Below are positions 1 through 8,344 of a stretch of DNA of 42,087 nucleotides, one piece after another (the first letter of the stretch is position 1; each line of letters starts with the position of its first letter). Origin of the DNA: Humidesulfovibrio sp. (GTDB lineage: Bacteria; Desulfobacterota; Desulfovibrionia; Desulfovibrionales; Desulfovibrionaceae); the NCBI RefSeq assembly GCF_030689645.1, contig NZ_JAUYFU010000081.1, forward strand, positions 1 to 42,087, in the 5' to 3' direction. The notes beneath the pieces are model-generated. The model did no database searches, was not told the DNA's origin, and worked only from the letters and a program-made list of their open reading frames with translations. Made by a program: the position numbers and the translations under genes.

Positions 1-1
1 T

Positions 2-790
2 CTGCGTGGCGAGGTCGGCCTCCACGGCGCGGAGGTAACAGGAACCCTGCGCATGCTATCCGACTCTACGGCGAAGGCCAGCCTGGACCTGCGCAGCGCA
101 AAGGTGGGCGTCCTCTTCGACAGCAGGGATAGCTGGCCCGAGGCAAGCAAGCTTACGCTTGACGGCTTCGAGTACGGCGACATTGATCAAGACTCGCCTC
201 GGAGCGCAAAGGAACGCCTGGAGTGGCTTGGGCGCATGCCGAACGGACAGTTCCTGCCGCAGCCCTACGAGCAGCTTGCCAAGTGGTTCCAGAGGACCGG
301 CCACGACAGCGAGGCCAAGGCTATTCGCATTGCCAAAGAAGAAAAACGGCTGGAGAACATGTCCTGGGAGCGGGAGCCGTATCAGCGCGTTTTCTGGCAT
401 CTTGCTGGGCTGCTTGTGGACTATGGATACAGGCCCCAAAAGATAGTTCCCTATCTTTTGACACTCATCTGCACCTGCGCATTCATTTTTTGGGTTGGGT
501 ACCCGCAATCCATGACCCAGTCCGTGAGCTATCAATATGCGGTGCAACAGGAGAATGCTTCGCTCGGGCACGCAAACGCCACGAACTATCCAACATTTAA
601 TCCAATAATTTACTCCATTGACGTAGCGCTGCCCATAGTCGACCTCCAGCAGGAACGCTATTGGATGCCGGATTCCGAATCTCAATTCGGGGCCACGTAC
701 TGGTTCGTAAACTGGATTGAGGTGCTGGCTGGCTGGGTACTCACCAGTTTCGCCATTGCCGGGGCTACCGGCATCATCCGAAAAGACTAG
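2..790 (+). CDS. Membrane protein with beta-helix-like repeats, C-terminal part (5' truncated)
   Basis: The frame is open from base 2, so the gene starts before the window; the first in-window ATG (base 53) is unlikely to be the true start. The first roughly 60 visible residues show periodic short repeats (LRGEVGLHGAEVTG, SLDLRSAKVGVLFD, KLTLDGFEYGDI) like pentapeptide or right-handed beta-helix repeats. A charged helical stretch follows (PYEQLAKWFQRTGHDSEAKAIRIAKEEKR). Two hydrophobic segments look membrane-spanning: one around VPYLLTLICTCAFIFWVG and one near the C-terminus (VLAGWVLTSFAIAGATGII). The arrangement of repeats followed by C-terminal membrane helices recurs in poorly characterised proteins sometimes annotated as membrane-associated oxidoreductase; I see no catalytic motif and assign no function. 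It ends at a strong terminator. Confidence 0.75.
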   Translation: MRGEVGLHGAEVTGTLRMLSDSTAKASLDLRSAKVGVLFDSRDSWPEASKLTLDGFEYGDIDQDSPRSAKERLEWLGRMPNGQFLPQPYEQLAKWFQRTGHDSEAKAIRIAKEEKRLENMSWEREPYQRVFWHLAGLLVDYGYRPQKIVPYLLTLICTCAFIFWVGYPQSMTQSVSYQYAVQQENASLGHANATNYPTFNPIIYSIDVALPIVDLQQERYWMPDSESQFGATYWFVNWIEVLAGWVLTSFAIAGATGIIRKD

Positions 791-810
791 CCCTCCCCAT
801 CCCCCAACGC

Positions 811-845
811 AAAAAGCCCGCCACCGGAGAACCGGGGCGGGCTTT
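811..845. terminator. Bidirectional rho-independent terminator
   Basis: A 10-bp perfect inverted repeat, AAAGCCCGCC at 813-822 and GGCGGGCTTT at 836-845, lies between the convergent ends of the membrane-protein gene (+) and rpsT (-). The A-run at 811-815 reads as a T-run on the minus strand, and the plus strand ends in TTT, so it can serve both genes. Confidence 0.85.
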
Positions 846-869
846 GTCGTCAGACAGTGGGACTAAGGC

Positions 870-1136
870 TTAGACGGCCAGCTTGTTGATGGCGGTCTGC
901 AGGCGCGCGATGCAGCGGCCAGCCTTCTTCCAGTGGATGATTTTCTTGGAGGCGGCCTTGTCCAGCACGGAGCTGGCAAGGGTAAGGGCCGTGGTGGCCT
1001 TCTCCGCGCTCTTTTCGGCCAGGGCCTGACGCACGGCCTTCACCACATTCTTGATGCGGGTCTTGACGGCCTTGTTACGGGCCTGGCGCTTAAGGCTCTG
1101 ACGGTGTCTCTTCAAGGCGGAAGTATGGTTAGCCAA
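870..1136 (-). CDS. rpsT: 30S ribosomal protein S20
   Basis: S20 binds 16S rRNA in the body of the small subunit. The protein begins [17 protein letters not shown] after the initiator and is rich in Lys, Arg and Ala throughout, as expected for S20. The start is taken as TTG at 1134-1136: it gives the family N-terminus and 88 residues (E. coli has 87), and an AGGAG motif lies about 8 bases upstream. A longer frame from 1169 would add 11 residues outside the family pattern. A non-ATG start is common for rpsT, whose translation is feedback-regulated in E. coli. It follows glyS on the same strand but has its own promoter-like sequence, and ends at the shared terminator. Confidence 0.93.
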   Translation of the reverse strand: MANHTSALKRHRQSLKRQARNKAVKTRIKNVVKAVRQALAEKSAEKATTALTLASSVLDKAASKKIIHWKKAGRCIARLQTAINKLAV

Positions 1137-1169
1137 GGCTCTTTCTCCTGATTCTATTTTTTGGTTCAA

Positions 1170-1188
1170 TCTCGATGATGAGTCGAGA
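1170..1188 (-). promoter_or_regulatory. Hairpin in the rpsT leader
   Basis: TCTCGA (1170-1175) and TCGAGA (1183-1188) form a 6-bp inverted repeat with a 7-base loop, about 35 bases before the rpsT start. S20 autoregulation in other bacteria makes a leader structure plausible, but this link is inference. Confidence 0.35.
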
Positions 1189-1194
1189 CAGGGC

Positions 1195-1223
1195 TCTTAC
1201 TCTCAAGAAACACAAGATGTCAA
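1195..1223 (-). promoter_or_regulatory. Sigma70-type promoter candidate for rpsT
   Basis: On the minus strand a perfect -35 TTGACA (1218-1223) is followed after 17 bases by GTAAGA (1195-1200), a weak -10. It lies just after the glyS stop and about 60 bases before the rpsT start. The -35 and its position are good; the -10 is poor. Confidence 0.5.
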
Positions 1224-1239
1224 GTTGTTTTTCCTGGAA

Positions 1240-3345
1240 CTAGACCTGAAGCGCGCTGAAATCGGCCAGTCGCCCCAATCTTTCCACAAGAGTAAACAAC
1301 ATGTTCAAACGGTTTTGCCGCAGACCAGGGTCCTCGGCCATGACCATGACGCCATCAAAGAAGGCGTCCACAGCCGGGCGCAGCTCGCCCAGCATTGCAA
1401 ACAAACCGGCGAAGTCGTCGGCAGCCCAGAGTTCCTCAAAACGTCCGGCGCTCTCGCGCAGGGCCGCCGCCAGCACGCGCTCCTCTTCCGTCTCCAGCAA
1501 CGCGTCGTTGATCTCCACAGACAGCGCAGCGCCTGCTTCAGCTCCCTGCTTGCGGATGATGTTGGACGCGCGCTTGAAGGTCAGCACGGCCTGCTCAAAA
1601 TCCGCCTGGCGGCTGAAGGCGGTCAGCGCGTCGAAGCGCATCTTGAGGGTGCGGATGTCCGCAAATCCTGCGCCAAGGGCCGCATCGGCCACGCGGCTGT
1701 CGGCCCCCTCGCCAGCGGCGAAGAGCGCCCGCAAACGCTGGCCGAAGAAGTCCAGCATCTTGGCCCGCGCCTCAGCCGGGGCCAGCTTCCACTTCACTCC
1801 GGCAAACCCTTCAGCCTTCTCGTAGCCCTCCTGAGCCCAGGCGAGCACCTCGTCGAGGCGGAGCCGGAGCCCGTGCTCCACAATGATGCGGCTGATGCCG
1901 AGGGCTGCGCGGCGCAGGGCGTAGGGATCGGCAGCGCCGGTAGGAATCATCCCCAAACCGAAGCAGCCGGCCATGGTGTCGGCCTTGTCGGCGATGGCCA
2001 GCAGCGCGCCGGAAAGGGTTGCGGGCACGGGGGAATCCGGCCCGGCGGGAAGGTACTGCTCGGCGATGGCCTGCGCCACCAGCTCACTTTCGCCCTTTTT
2101 GCGCGCGTAGATGCCGCCAATGACGCCTTGAAGGCAATCAAACTCGTACACCAGCTCGCTCATGAGGTCAGCCTTGGCCAAGCGCCCGGCACGTTTCATG
2201 TCGGCCTCGGGCAGGTCGCAGGCCACGGCCAGCTTGCCACACAGCACTTCCAGGCGGCGAGACTTGTCGCCCATGCTGCCCAGGGGGCCGAGGAACACGA
2301 CGCTGTCGAGCTTAGCCAGCCACTCGTCGAACTCCGTGGCCAGGTCAGCCTCCCAGAAGAAACGGGCGTCCTCCAGACGGGCTTTCAGAACGCGCTCCCA
2401 GCCCTTCTTGACGATGGCCATGTCCGTGGGTTCGATGTTCAGCGTGGTGAGGAAGTGCGGAAGCAGGTTGCCGTCCGCACCCTTGATGCCGAAGCTCTTC
2501 TGATGGCTCTGCATGCTGGTGAGGAGCACCTGCGCGGGAAGCTCCAGGTACAGGCGGGCAAACTCGCCCAGGATAGGCCGTGGGTATTCCACGAGGTTCG
2601 CCACCTCAAGAAGCAGGCCCTCGTCCCAGACCACGCTGCCGCCGAGGGTGGCGGCCAAGCGGTCGCCCTCCGAGCGCACCAGCTCCAGGCGCTCGCGGGC
2701 GTCCAGAACAACATTGGCCTTGTCGCGGATGGTGTCGAAATAATCCGCTGCGGAATCAACGGTCCAGGGGCCGGGGCCGAGCACGCGGTGACCGTTGGTG
2801 ATGCGGCCTGAGGTCAGCCCGGCGATCTCAAGGTGCACCACGTCGGCGTCCAACAAGGCGAGAACCCAGCGCAGCGGACGACCGAACAGGAAGTCCAGGC
2901 TGCCCCACTTCATGCGCTTAGGGAAGCTCAGGGCCTTGAACGCGCTGAGGCAGAGTTCCGGCAGGATGTCCTGGGTGCGCCCGCCGCCGACTCTTTTCTT
3001 GGCGGCTAGGTACTCGCCCTTGGGCGTCTGCTGCACAAAGAGATCTTCCTCGGCCACGCCCTGCGTCTTGGCGAAGCCTTCGCCCGCCTTGGTCAGCTTG
3101 CCGTCGGCATAGGCGATCTTGACCGGCGGGCCGGAAACGATCTCCTCCTCCAGGCGCTGGGACAGGGACAGGCCGGAAACATGGGCCACCAGACGGCGCG
3201 GAGTGGCGTACGCCTTGACCCCGGCGTGATCGATGCGGGCCTCGGCCAGCAGGCGCTCGAACAGCTCTACCAGCTCCTGGCCAAGGCGCGGCACAAAGCG
3301 CGCGGGCATTTCTTCGGTGCCAATCTCAAGTATGAATTCAGACAT
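1240..3345 (-). CDS. glyS: Glycyl-tRNA synthetase beta subunit
   Basis: Beta subunit of the tetrameric alpha2beta2 glycyl-tRNA synthetase, which charges tRNA-Gly; the beta chain carries tRNA-binding and accessory domains. The N-terminus FILEIGTEEMPARFVPRLG is the family signature, and the full length of 701 residues matches the usual 680-700. Internal motifs such as FPKRMKWG and ADKADTMAGCFG are typical. The alpha subunit gene lies 18 bases upstream on the same strand, so both are co-transcribed in the usual glyQ-glyS order. Three tRNA-Gly(GCC) genes, substrates of the enzyme, lie about 10 kb away. Nothing is missing. Confidence 0.97.
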   Translation of the reverse strand: MSEFILEIGTEEMPARFVPRLGQELVELFERLLAEARIDHAGVKAYATPRRLVAHVSGLSLSQRLEEEIVSGPPVKIAYADGKLTKAGEGFAKTQGVAEEDLFVQQTPKGEYLAAKKRVGGGRTQDILPELCLSAFKALSFPKRMKWGSLDFLFGRPLRWVLALLDADVVHLEIAGLTSGRITNGHRVLGPGPWTVDSAADYFDTIRDKANVVLDARERLELVRSEGDRLAATLGGSVVWDEGLLLEVANLVEYPRPILGEFARLYLELPAQVLLTSMQSHQKSFGIKGADGNLLPHFLTTLNIEPTDMAIVKKGWERVLKARLEDARFFWEADLATEFDEWLAKLDSVVFLGPLGSMGDKSRRLEVLCGKLAVACDLPEADMKRAGRLAKADLMSELVYEFDCLQGVIGGIYARKKGESELVAQAIAEQYLPAGPDSPVPATLSGALLAIADKADTMAGCFGLGMIPTGAADPYALRRAALGISRIIVEHGLRLRLDEVLAWAQEGYEKAEGFAGVKWKLAPAEARAKMLDFFGQRLRALFAAGEGADSRVADAALGAGFADIRTLKMRFDALTAFSRQADFEQAVLTFKRASNIIRKQGAEAGAALSVEINDALLETEEERVLAAALRESAGRFEELWAADDFAGLFAMLGELRPAVDAFFDGVMVMAEDPGLRQNRLNMLFTLVERLGRLADFSALQV

Positions 3346-3363
3346 ATGAAATCTCGCTCTCAG

Positions 3364-4239
3364 CTATTTGGCGGTTTGAAGCATGGGGTAGCCCAGAGAC
3401 TCGCGCTGGGCGGCGTACAAGGCGGCAATGGCCGAGGCCAAGGCGCGCACGCGGCCAATGTAGGCCGTGCGCTCGGTGATGGAGATGGCACCGCGCGCAT
3501 CCAGCAGATTAAAGGTGTGCGAGCACTTGAGGCAGTAATCGTAGGCGGGCCAGGGGACCCCGGCCTCGCACAGGCGTTTGCATTCGCCCTCGAACTTATT
3601 GAACATGTCCAGCAGCATGGCTGCATCAGACAGTTCGAAATTGTATGTGGACTGCTCCACCTCGTTCTGGTGGTACACCTGTCCGTAGGTCACGGTGTCA
3701 TTCCACATCAGGTCATAGACGGACTCTTTTTCCTGCAAGTACATGGAGATGCGCTCAAGACCGTAGGTGATCTCCACGCTGGTGGGAAACAGGTCTATGC
3801 CGCCCACCTGCTGGAAGTAGGTGAACTGCGTGACCTCCATGCCGTTGAGCCAGACCTCCCAGCCCAGACCCCAGGCCCCAAGGGTGGGCGACTCCCAGTC
3901 GTCCTCCACAAAGCGGATGTCATGGGCTGCCGGGTCGACGCCAAGGGCGCGCAGGCTGTCGAGGTACAGGTCCTGGACATTGTCCGGCGAGGGCTTCAGG
4001 ATCACCTGAAACTGGTAGTAATGCTGCAGGCGGTTGGGGTTCTCGCCATAACGGCCATCGGTGGGCCGACGCGAGGGCTCTACATAGCAGACGTTCCAGG
4101 GCTCCGGCCCGATGACCCGGAAGAAGGTGGACGGATTGAAGGTGCCGGCGCCACATTCGATGTCGAAGGGCTGCACCATGACGCAGCCCCGGTCGGTCCA
4201 GTAGCGCTGCAGGGTCTGAATCACGTCTTGAAAGTTCAT
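3364..4239 (-). CDS. glyQ: Glycyl-tRNA synthetase alpha subunit
   Basis: Class II catalytic subunit that activates glycine with ATP and transfers it to tRNA-Gly, together with GlyS. The N-terminus [19 protein letters not shown] and the blocks [19 protein letters not shown] and [20 protein letters not shown] are highly characteristic. I chose ATG at 4237-4239, which gives 291 residues (family about 290-300) with a GGAG ribosome-binding site. An in-frame extension to 4398 would add 53 low-complexity residues and overlap recO. It sits 14 bases after the recO stop and 18 bases before glyS, inside one operon. Confidence 0.97.
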   Translation of the reverse strand: MNFQDVIQTLQRYWTDRGCVMVQPFDIECGAGTFNPSTFFRVIGPEPWNVCYVEPSRRPTDGRYGENPNRLQHYYQFQVILKPSPDNVQDLYLDSLRALGVDPAAHDIRFVEDDWESPTLGAWGLGWEVWLNGMEVTQFTYFQQVGGIDLFPTSVEITYGLERISMYLQEKESVYDLMWNDTVTYGQVYHQNEVEQSTYNFELSDAAMLLDMFNKFEGECKRLCEAGVPWPAYDYCLKCSHTFNLLDARGAISITERTAYIGRVRALASAIAALYAAQRESLGYPMLQTAK

Positions 4240-4253
4240 ATCAGCTCCAGAAC

Positions 4254-5018
4254 CTAGATTTTTCGATATGTTCCATTTTCCCAGCGCAGACCAAGGTGCC
4301 AGGCCACGAAGCGATCCACCACGCGGCCAAGTTCCCGGCGCATGCCAGGCTCCAAGGCCAGCTTCGGCCAGTCCGCCGGGCGGCTTTGGCCTATCCACTC
4401 AAGCACGCGCACGGACCCCAGGCAAAGCGGCTCGGCCTGAACGTCATCGCAGAATCCGCACACCAAGCCGCCGCGCTCAACAGAAAAAGCCAGCTGGTGC
4501 GGCACCTCGTTATCCAGGCAGGAGTGGTCCCAGGCCGGACGGCCACAGCGTACGCACAGGGCGAGATCCGGGGCAAGCCCCTGCTCAAAAGTCAGCTTAG
4601 CCTTGAACAGCAGCGGCAGCATCTCCGCGCCAACCACCCCGGACTCCAGGGTTGCAAGCGTTTCGAGCAACAGATCAAATACCGGGCGAGCGCCCTCCGG
4701 CCCTACCTGCACCGCCTCGACAAACTTGAGACAGTGCGCAACCAAGCCGAGCTTTCGCGTATCGGCCCGCAGCCCGGGAAAGCCGTGCAGAAGCTCGCCT
4801 TCCTGAAGTACGTTGTAGGAGCCGCGCCTGCTTGTTCCTACCCGGAAGGAAGCCAGCACAAGCTGGTCCAGACATCCGCTGAAGCGACGGCGGCTGCGGC
4901 TCCCACCAAAGGCGAAGGCCGTGATGACTCCACGGCCCGCACAAAAAAGTTTGACCCAGACGTCGTTTTCCCGAAACCGACCCACCTTGAGCACCAGGGC
5001 CTTTTCGGTGAACTCCAT
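4254..5018 (-). CDS. recO: DNA repair protein RecO
   Basis: RecO helps RecR and RecF load RecA on SSB-coated gaps and anneals single strands. The N-terminal ~80 residues ([21 protein letters not shown]) resemble the RecO OB-fold. A helical middle part follows, then a Cys cluster at about C155, C158, C167, C187 and C190 (CVRC ... CGFC) that fits the zinc finger of many RecO proteins. The length of 254 residues is normal. It lies 24 bases after the RodZ-like gene and 14 bases before glyQ; linkage of recO to glyQS is common in bacteria. The start at ATG 5018 gives the family N-terminus. Confidence 0.92.
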   Translation of the reverse strand: MEFTEKALVLKVGRFRENDVWVKLFCAGRGVITAFAFGGSRSRRRFSGCLDQLVLASFRVGTSRRGSYNVLQEGELLHGFPGLRADTRKLGLVAHCLKFVEAVQVGPEGARPVFDLLLETLATLESGVVGAEMLPLLFKAKLTFEQGLAPDLALCVRCGRPAWDHSCLDNEVPHQLAFSVERGGLVCGFCDDVQAEPLCLGSVRVLEWIGQSRPADWPKLALEPGMRRELGRVVDRFVAWHLGLRWENGTYRKI

Positions 5019-5042
5019 GCCACCTCTCCCGAAACCCCTCGG

Positions 5043-6233
5043 CTAACGGGCCCCGATCTCGACAACGGCAGTCTGGCCGCGCTGCCCCTCATAGGGGTAG
5101 AATGAGCCGTTGAGCTGGAAGGTGACGCCGCCCGCATTGCCAAGGCGCACTTTGGCCTTGTTCGAAAACTCGAAACGGCGGCTGTCGCCATCACGAAGGG
5201 TGAAGGTCTTGCGGCGCTGGCCTTCGCTTACCTCAACCCAGCAGACTTCGCCGGGCTTGCCCACAACCAACAGCTCCTGCATGCCCACGGTGCGAGTCTC
5301 AATGCCCGAACCCTGCGCAGGAGCCTGAACAGGCGCCTGAGGCTTGCGCGACACTTCTATGGGAGCGGAAGCAACCGAGCCGACAGCGGGGGGAGCAGAA
5401 GCGCCAGGGCCGACAGGCTTCAATTCAGGCATGGCGGACGGCGCAGAAGCCGGGACGGCTGGTGCAGGGGCAGCGGGGAGGCTCGGCGCAGGATCGGTCA
5501 AAGTGGCGTTGGCCTCAAGCTCGACAGCCGTGGCGTTAGCCTCCGTGGCGTTGGTCGCGTTATCCATGGGAACCACGACGGGCGCAGCCACAGGCGGCGG
5601 CGGACTGTCGGCCTGGATACGCTGACACTGGTAGACAAGACCGCCGGATCCTACCACCAGTACAAGGAGAACAATCCAGGGCCAGAGGCGTTTGCGAGGC
5701 TTGGGCGTAAGGTCTGTGTGCTTAGGAAAGCGAATCTGGCTCTCGACGCTTTCGGGCTGCTCGGCAGCGGGTTCAGGCTGAAGGGGCTCAACGGCGGCAA
5801 GCGTAACAGGTTCAACGGAAACGGCTGGCGCAGCAGCCGATGCTGACGCCGAAGACATGGACTGCGTGGCTTCCGGCTGGGATGGCTCCGCCTCCGGCTG
5901 CTGGGCCAGAGTTTCCAAGCTACCGACAGGCGCTGGCACGGCAGGTGGGCTAGGTATCTGGGGAACATACCCCGAGTCTCCGTCAGACTGCTGGTCAACC
6001 ACGGCAGCCAGCGGCTCCGGGTCCAGGCCCACAAGGCGCGCGTAATTACGCACGTACCCCTTAAGGTACACAGGGTGCGGCAGCAATTTAATCTCGCCGG
6101 CCTCCAACGCATTCAAGTTGCGGCGGCTGATCTTCGTGGCGTCCATGACGTCACGCACGGAAAGGCCTCTCCGCTCTCGCTCTTGCTTGAGAAAGCCGCC
6201 CAAATCCAACAAATTCATGTGCTCGCCCCGCAT
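5043..6233 (-). CDS. RodZ-like transmembrane helix-turn-helix protein
   Basis: A cytoplasmic N-terminal HTH_25-type domain (GGFLKQERERRGLSVRDVM ... ISRRNLNALEAGE ... HPVYLKGYVRNYARLVGLD, residues about 10-75) is followed by an Ala/Pro/Glu-rich linker and a single membrane helix at about 183-201 after a basic patch (KPRKRLW). The periplasmic linker is rich in Pro, Ala, Asn and Thr, and the C-terminal domain (about 310-396) resembles DUF4115. This is the architecture of RodZ, which connects MreB to the cell-elongation machinery. Start choice is between ATG 6233 and ATG 6218; the second gives MNLLDLGGFLKQ and has a GGGGCGAG upstream, so it may be the real one. It lies 15 bases after the SurA-like gene. 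RodZ function is inferred from architecture. Confidence 0.85.
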   Translation of the reverse strand: MRGEHMNLLDLGGFLKQERERRGLSVRDVMDATKISRRNLNALEAGEIKLLPHPVYLKGYVRNYARLVGLDPEPLAAVVDQQSDGDSGYVPQIPSPPAVPAPVGSLETLAQQPEAEPSQPEATQSMSSASASAAAPAVSVEPVTLAAVEPLQPEPAAEQPESVESQIRFPKHTDLTPKPRKRLWPWIVLLVLVVGSGGLVYQCQRIQADSPPPPVAAPVVVPMDNATNATEANATAVELEANATLTDPAPSLPAAPAPAVPASAPSAMPELKPVGPGASAPPAVGSVASAPIEVSRKPQAPVQAPAQGSGIETRTVGMQELLVVGKPGEVCWVEVSEGQRRKTFTLRDGDSRRFEFSNKAKVRLGNAGGVTFQLNGSFYPYEGQRGQTAVVEIGAR

Positions 6234-6248
6234 CGGCCCCGAAGGACC

Positions 6249-7214
6249 CTACAAGTTCCGGTATTCTATGACTGCCTTTTCACGCAGTTTCAGCATGTAT
6301 TCCTGAAAAACAGCTTCGAATTTCACTTCATGCAAAGACTGATAGATCTGTTCGCGCACAGCGTCCAGCGGCAGCTCCTCGCCTTCCTTCAAGGAAACAA
6401 CCTGCAGCAGGCCGGAAAAATCCTGAACATGCACAGGTTGACTGATCTGCCCAGGCTTGAGCCCTGCCAGGGCATTGTTCCATTCAGGAGCCAGATCCTT
6501 CCAGGCGATAAAACCGATATCGCCTCCGTGACCCACGCCAGGCCCCTGTGAATACTTGTTTGCGGCATCGGCAAAGGACAACTGTCCTGATTCAATCTGA
6601 GACTTGAGGTCGGTTGCGGACATGCTGGCAGGCACAAGAATGAGCGACAGCTGAACCATGCTGTCCTTGGAGAACTCGGCCTTGCGCTCGTTGTAGCGCT
6701 GCTCCACTTCGGTGTCGGTGACGACGACCTTGCTGGTGATGACGCCGCCGATAAGCCGATGCTTGATCATGTCGCGCCGCATGTTGCGAACGAAGTCTTG
6801 GCGGCTCATGCGTTGCAGGGCCAGCTGGGTCTTGAATTCTGCTTCCGTAAGCTGTCGTTTGGCCAAAAAATCTTTGACCTGATCTTCAACTTCGGCATCT
6901 GTGACCTTGAGCTTATAGCGCTCGGCGTCCTCCTGAATGAGCAACTCGTCGATCATCTGATCAAGGATCTTCCTGCGCAATGTTGCTATTTGACTTATCT
7001 CTTCAGTGGTCAACTGACGCCCGCGAGCTTGCTCGTACACAGGACGCATGCGTATGTCATGGTCGAATTTTGTCACAATTTTACCGTTGACCAACGCAAT
7101 GACGCCGTCAACGACAAGATCCTCAGCCAAGGCGGGAGAACGCCACAACAAGGCCGAAAGCATCACCAGGGCCAGGGCCAAGCCTCCGGCCCGGAAAAAT
7201 GCAGGTACGCGCAT
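6249..7214 (-). CDS. SurA-like periplasmic chaperone/peptidyl-prolyl isomerase
   Basis: Likely periplasmic chaperone for outer-membrane proteins. A signal peptide (MRVPAFFRAGGLALALVMLS followed by ALLWRSPALA) is expected to be cleaved after residue 30. The SurA N-terminal domain follows (VVDGVIALVNGKIVTKFD; ILDQMIDELLIQEDAERYKL), then one parvulin-type rotamase domain at about residues 184-275 (SFADAANKYSQGPGVGHGG, DIGFI, PGQIS). E. coli SurA has two parvulin domains; this one has one, as in many delta-proteobacterial versions. I chose ATG 7212-7214, with AAGGAG five bases upstream, over the longer frame from 7280. It follows a second isomerase-like gene on the same strand. Confidence 0.88.
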   Translation of the reverse strand: MRVPAFFRAGGLALALVMLSALLWRSPALAEDLVVDGVIALVNGKIVTKFDHDIRMRPVYEQARGRQLTTEEISQIATLRRKILDQMIDELLIQEDAERYKLKVTDAEVEDQVKDFLAKRQLTEAEFKTQLALQRMSRQDFVRNMRRDMIKHRLIGGVITSKVVVTDTEVEQRYNERKAEFSKDSMVQLSLILVPASMSATDLKSQIESGQLSFADAANKYSQGPGVGHGGDIGFIAWKDLAPEWNNALAGLKPGQISQPVHVQDFSGLLQVVSLKEGEELPLDAVREQIYQSLHEVKFEAVFQEYMLKLREKAVIEYRNL

Positions 7215-7291
7215 GACGCTCCTTATACTCTCTTTGTCTATTCTCTCGTAGTTCTGAGCCTGCCGTGCGCAGGCCCACAATGCGATGGACC

Positions 7292-8344
7292 CTACCCCGT
7301 CTCGTTGCCGCTTGCAACGTCTCGCTGACCATCGTCCTCACCCGGGGCCTCGCCGGGCGATTCGACCGCAGGCTCCGGAGGCAGTTCCTCGTCATCCTTC
7401 TTGTGCATCAAACGCTCGCTCACCAGCACTACCGAAGCGTCCAAAGCCTTGCCCAGCCAAGCGTCAAAGGCCTGCTGCAAGCGCTCTTCGAGCAAGGCAG
7501 CCTCAACCTGCGGGTAGGCTTGCGCGATGTCCAGGGTCTCGGCCCCAAGACGCTCCAACAGAATCAGCCCTTCAAATCCCGCGCGCCCTGTCAGAATGGC
7601 GCCCTGCCCCACCGCGCCGCTGCCGTGCAAGGCATCGGTCCAGGCCGGAGTCAGGAGATCGCGGGCCACAATGACCTCTCGCACCTGCATGCCTGGAAAG
7701 GCGTCGGCAAGCCCGGCCACGCTCTTCTGCTGGCGGTAGAGGCCCAGGGCCTTCTCCACCAGGGCGCGCTCGGGAGCGCGGACCACCAGAACGCGCACCC
7801 GCTCCGGCAGGCGGAAGGCCGCCAGGTGCTCGCGGTAGTAGGCCTCAACCTCTCGATAGTCCAGATGGATTCCAGGCCGAAGCACAAGGCGCTGAAACTT
7901 TTCGATGCCGCACACGTAGCGCAGTTGCTTGCGCCACATCTTGTGGTCAATAAATTCCTCAACCAGCGTCTGCTCAAAGGTGTCATCAGGGTAATCGGCG
8001 CGCACTTTGGATTCTGCCTCGGCCAGCTCCTCGTCACTGACTTCCTGTCCACGTTTGGCGAGCTCTTGGGCCACGAGCTCCTGGGCGATGAGCTGCCCAA
8101 GGATCTCGCCGTAAGACTCGCGCAGCGCACCCACGGAAGGCAATTCGCCGGAAAGGGCGTTGAAATGCAGCAGATCGTACTGGAACTCCAAAAGCTCCAG
8201 AGTGATAGGCTTGCCGTTGACGCGCGCCACCACCCCGACCTCGTCCTGGGAACGGCGCGAGCAGCTCGGCATGCCCAAAAACAGGGCCGTCAGCAGGCCC
8301 GACACAAGGACCAATGCGATGAGAGCAGAGCGGCGGTTAATCAT
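7292..8344 (-). CDS. SurA/PpiC-type peptidyl-prolyl isomerase-like exported protein
   Basis: Starts with a hydrophobic export signal (MINRRSALIALVLVSGLLTA) ending near FLGMPSC; the Cys could be a lipidation site, although the residues before it are a poor lipobox. The region after it (VVARVNGKPITLELLEFQYD; LGQLIAQELVAQELAKRGQEVSDEEL) is the SurA_N pattern. The C-terminal half resembles a parvulin domain but is divergent (VRVLVVRAPERALVEKALGLYRQ; GAVGQGAILTGRAGFEGLILLE), so isomerase activity is uncertain. The start codon overlaps the mfd stop (TGATG), indicating translational coupling. Paired with the SurA-like gene, it probably acts on envelope proteins. Confidence 0.8.
   Translation of the reverse strand: MINRRSALIALVLVSGLLTALFLGMPSCSRRSQDEVGVVARVNGKPITLELLEFQYDLLHFNALSGELPSVGALRESYGEILGQLIAQELVAQELAKRGQEVSDEELAEAESKVRADYPDDTFEQTLVEEFIDHKMWRKQLRYVCGIEKFQRLVLRPGIHLDYREVEAYYREHLAAFRLPERVRVLVVRAPERALVEKALGLYRQQKSVAGLADAFPGMQVREVIVARDLLTPAWTDALHGSGAVGQGAILTGRAGFEGLILLERLGAETLDIAQAYPQVEAALLEERLQQAFDAWLGKALDASVVLVSERLMHKKDDEELPPEPAVESPGEAPGEDDGQRDVASGNETG

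Noticed and set aside
1225-2811. A 528-codon plus-strand frame opposite glyS
   Set aside because: It is antisense to an intact glyS and its product is rich in His, Gln, Gly and Ala without any family motif; a GC-rich shadow frame.
4240-4398. N-terminal extension of GlyQ
   Set aside because: It overlaps recO, is low complexity and unlike any GlyQ; the start at 4239 has a ribosome-binding site.
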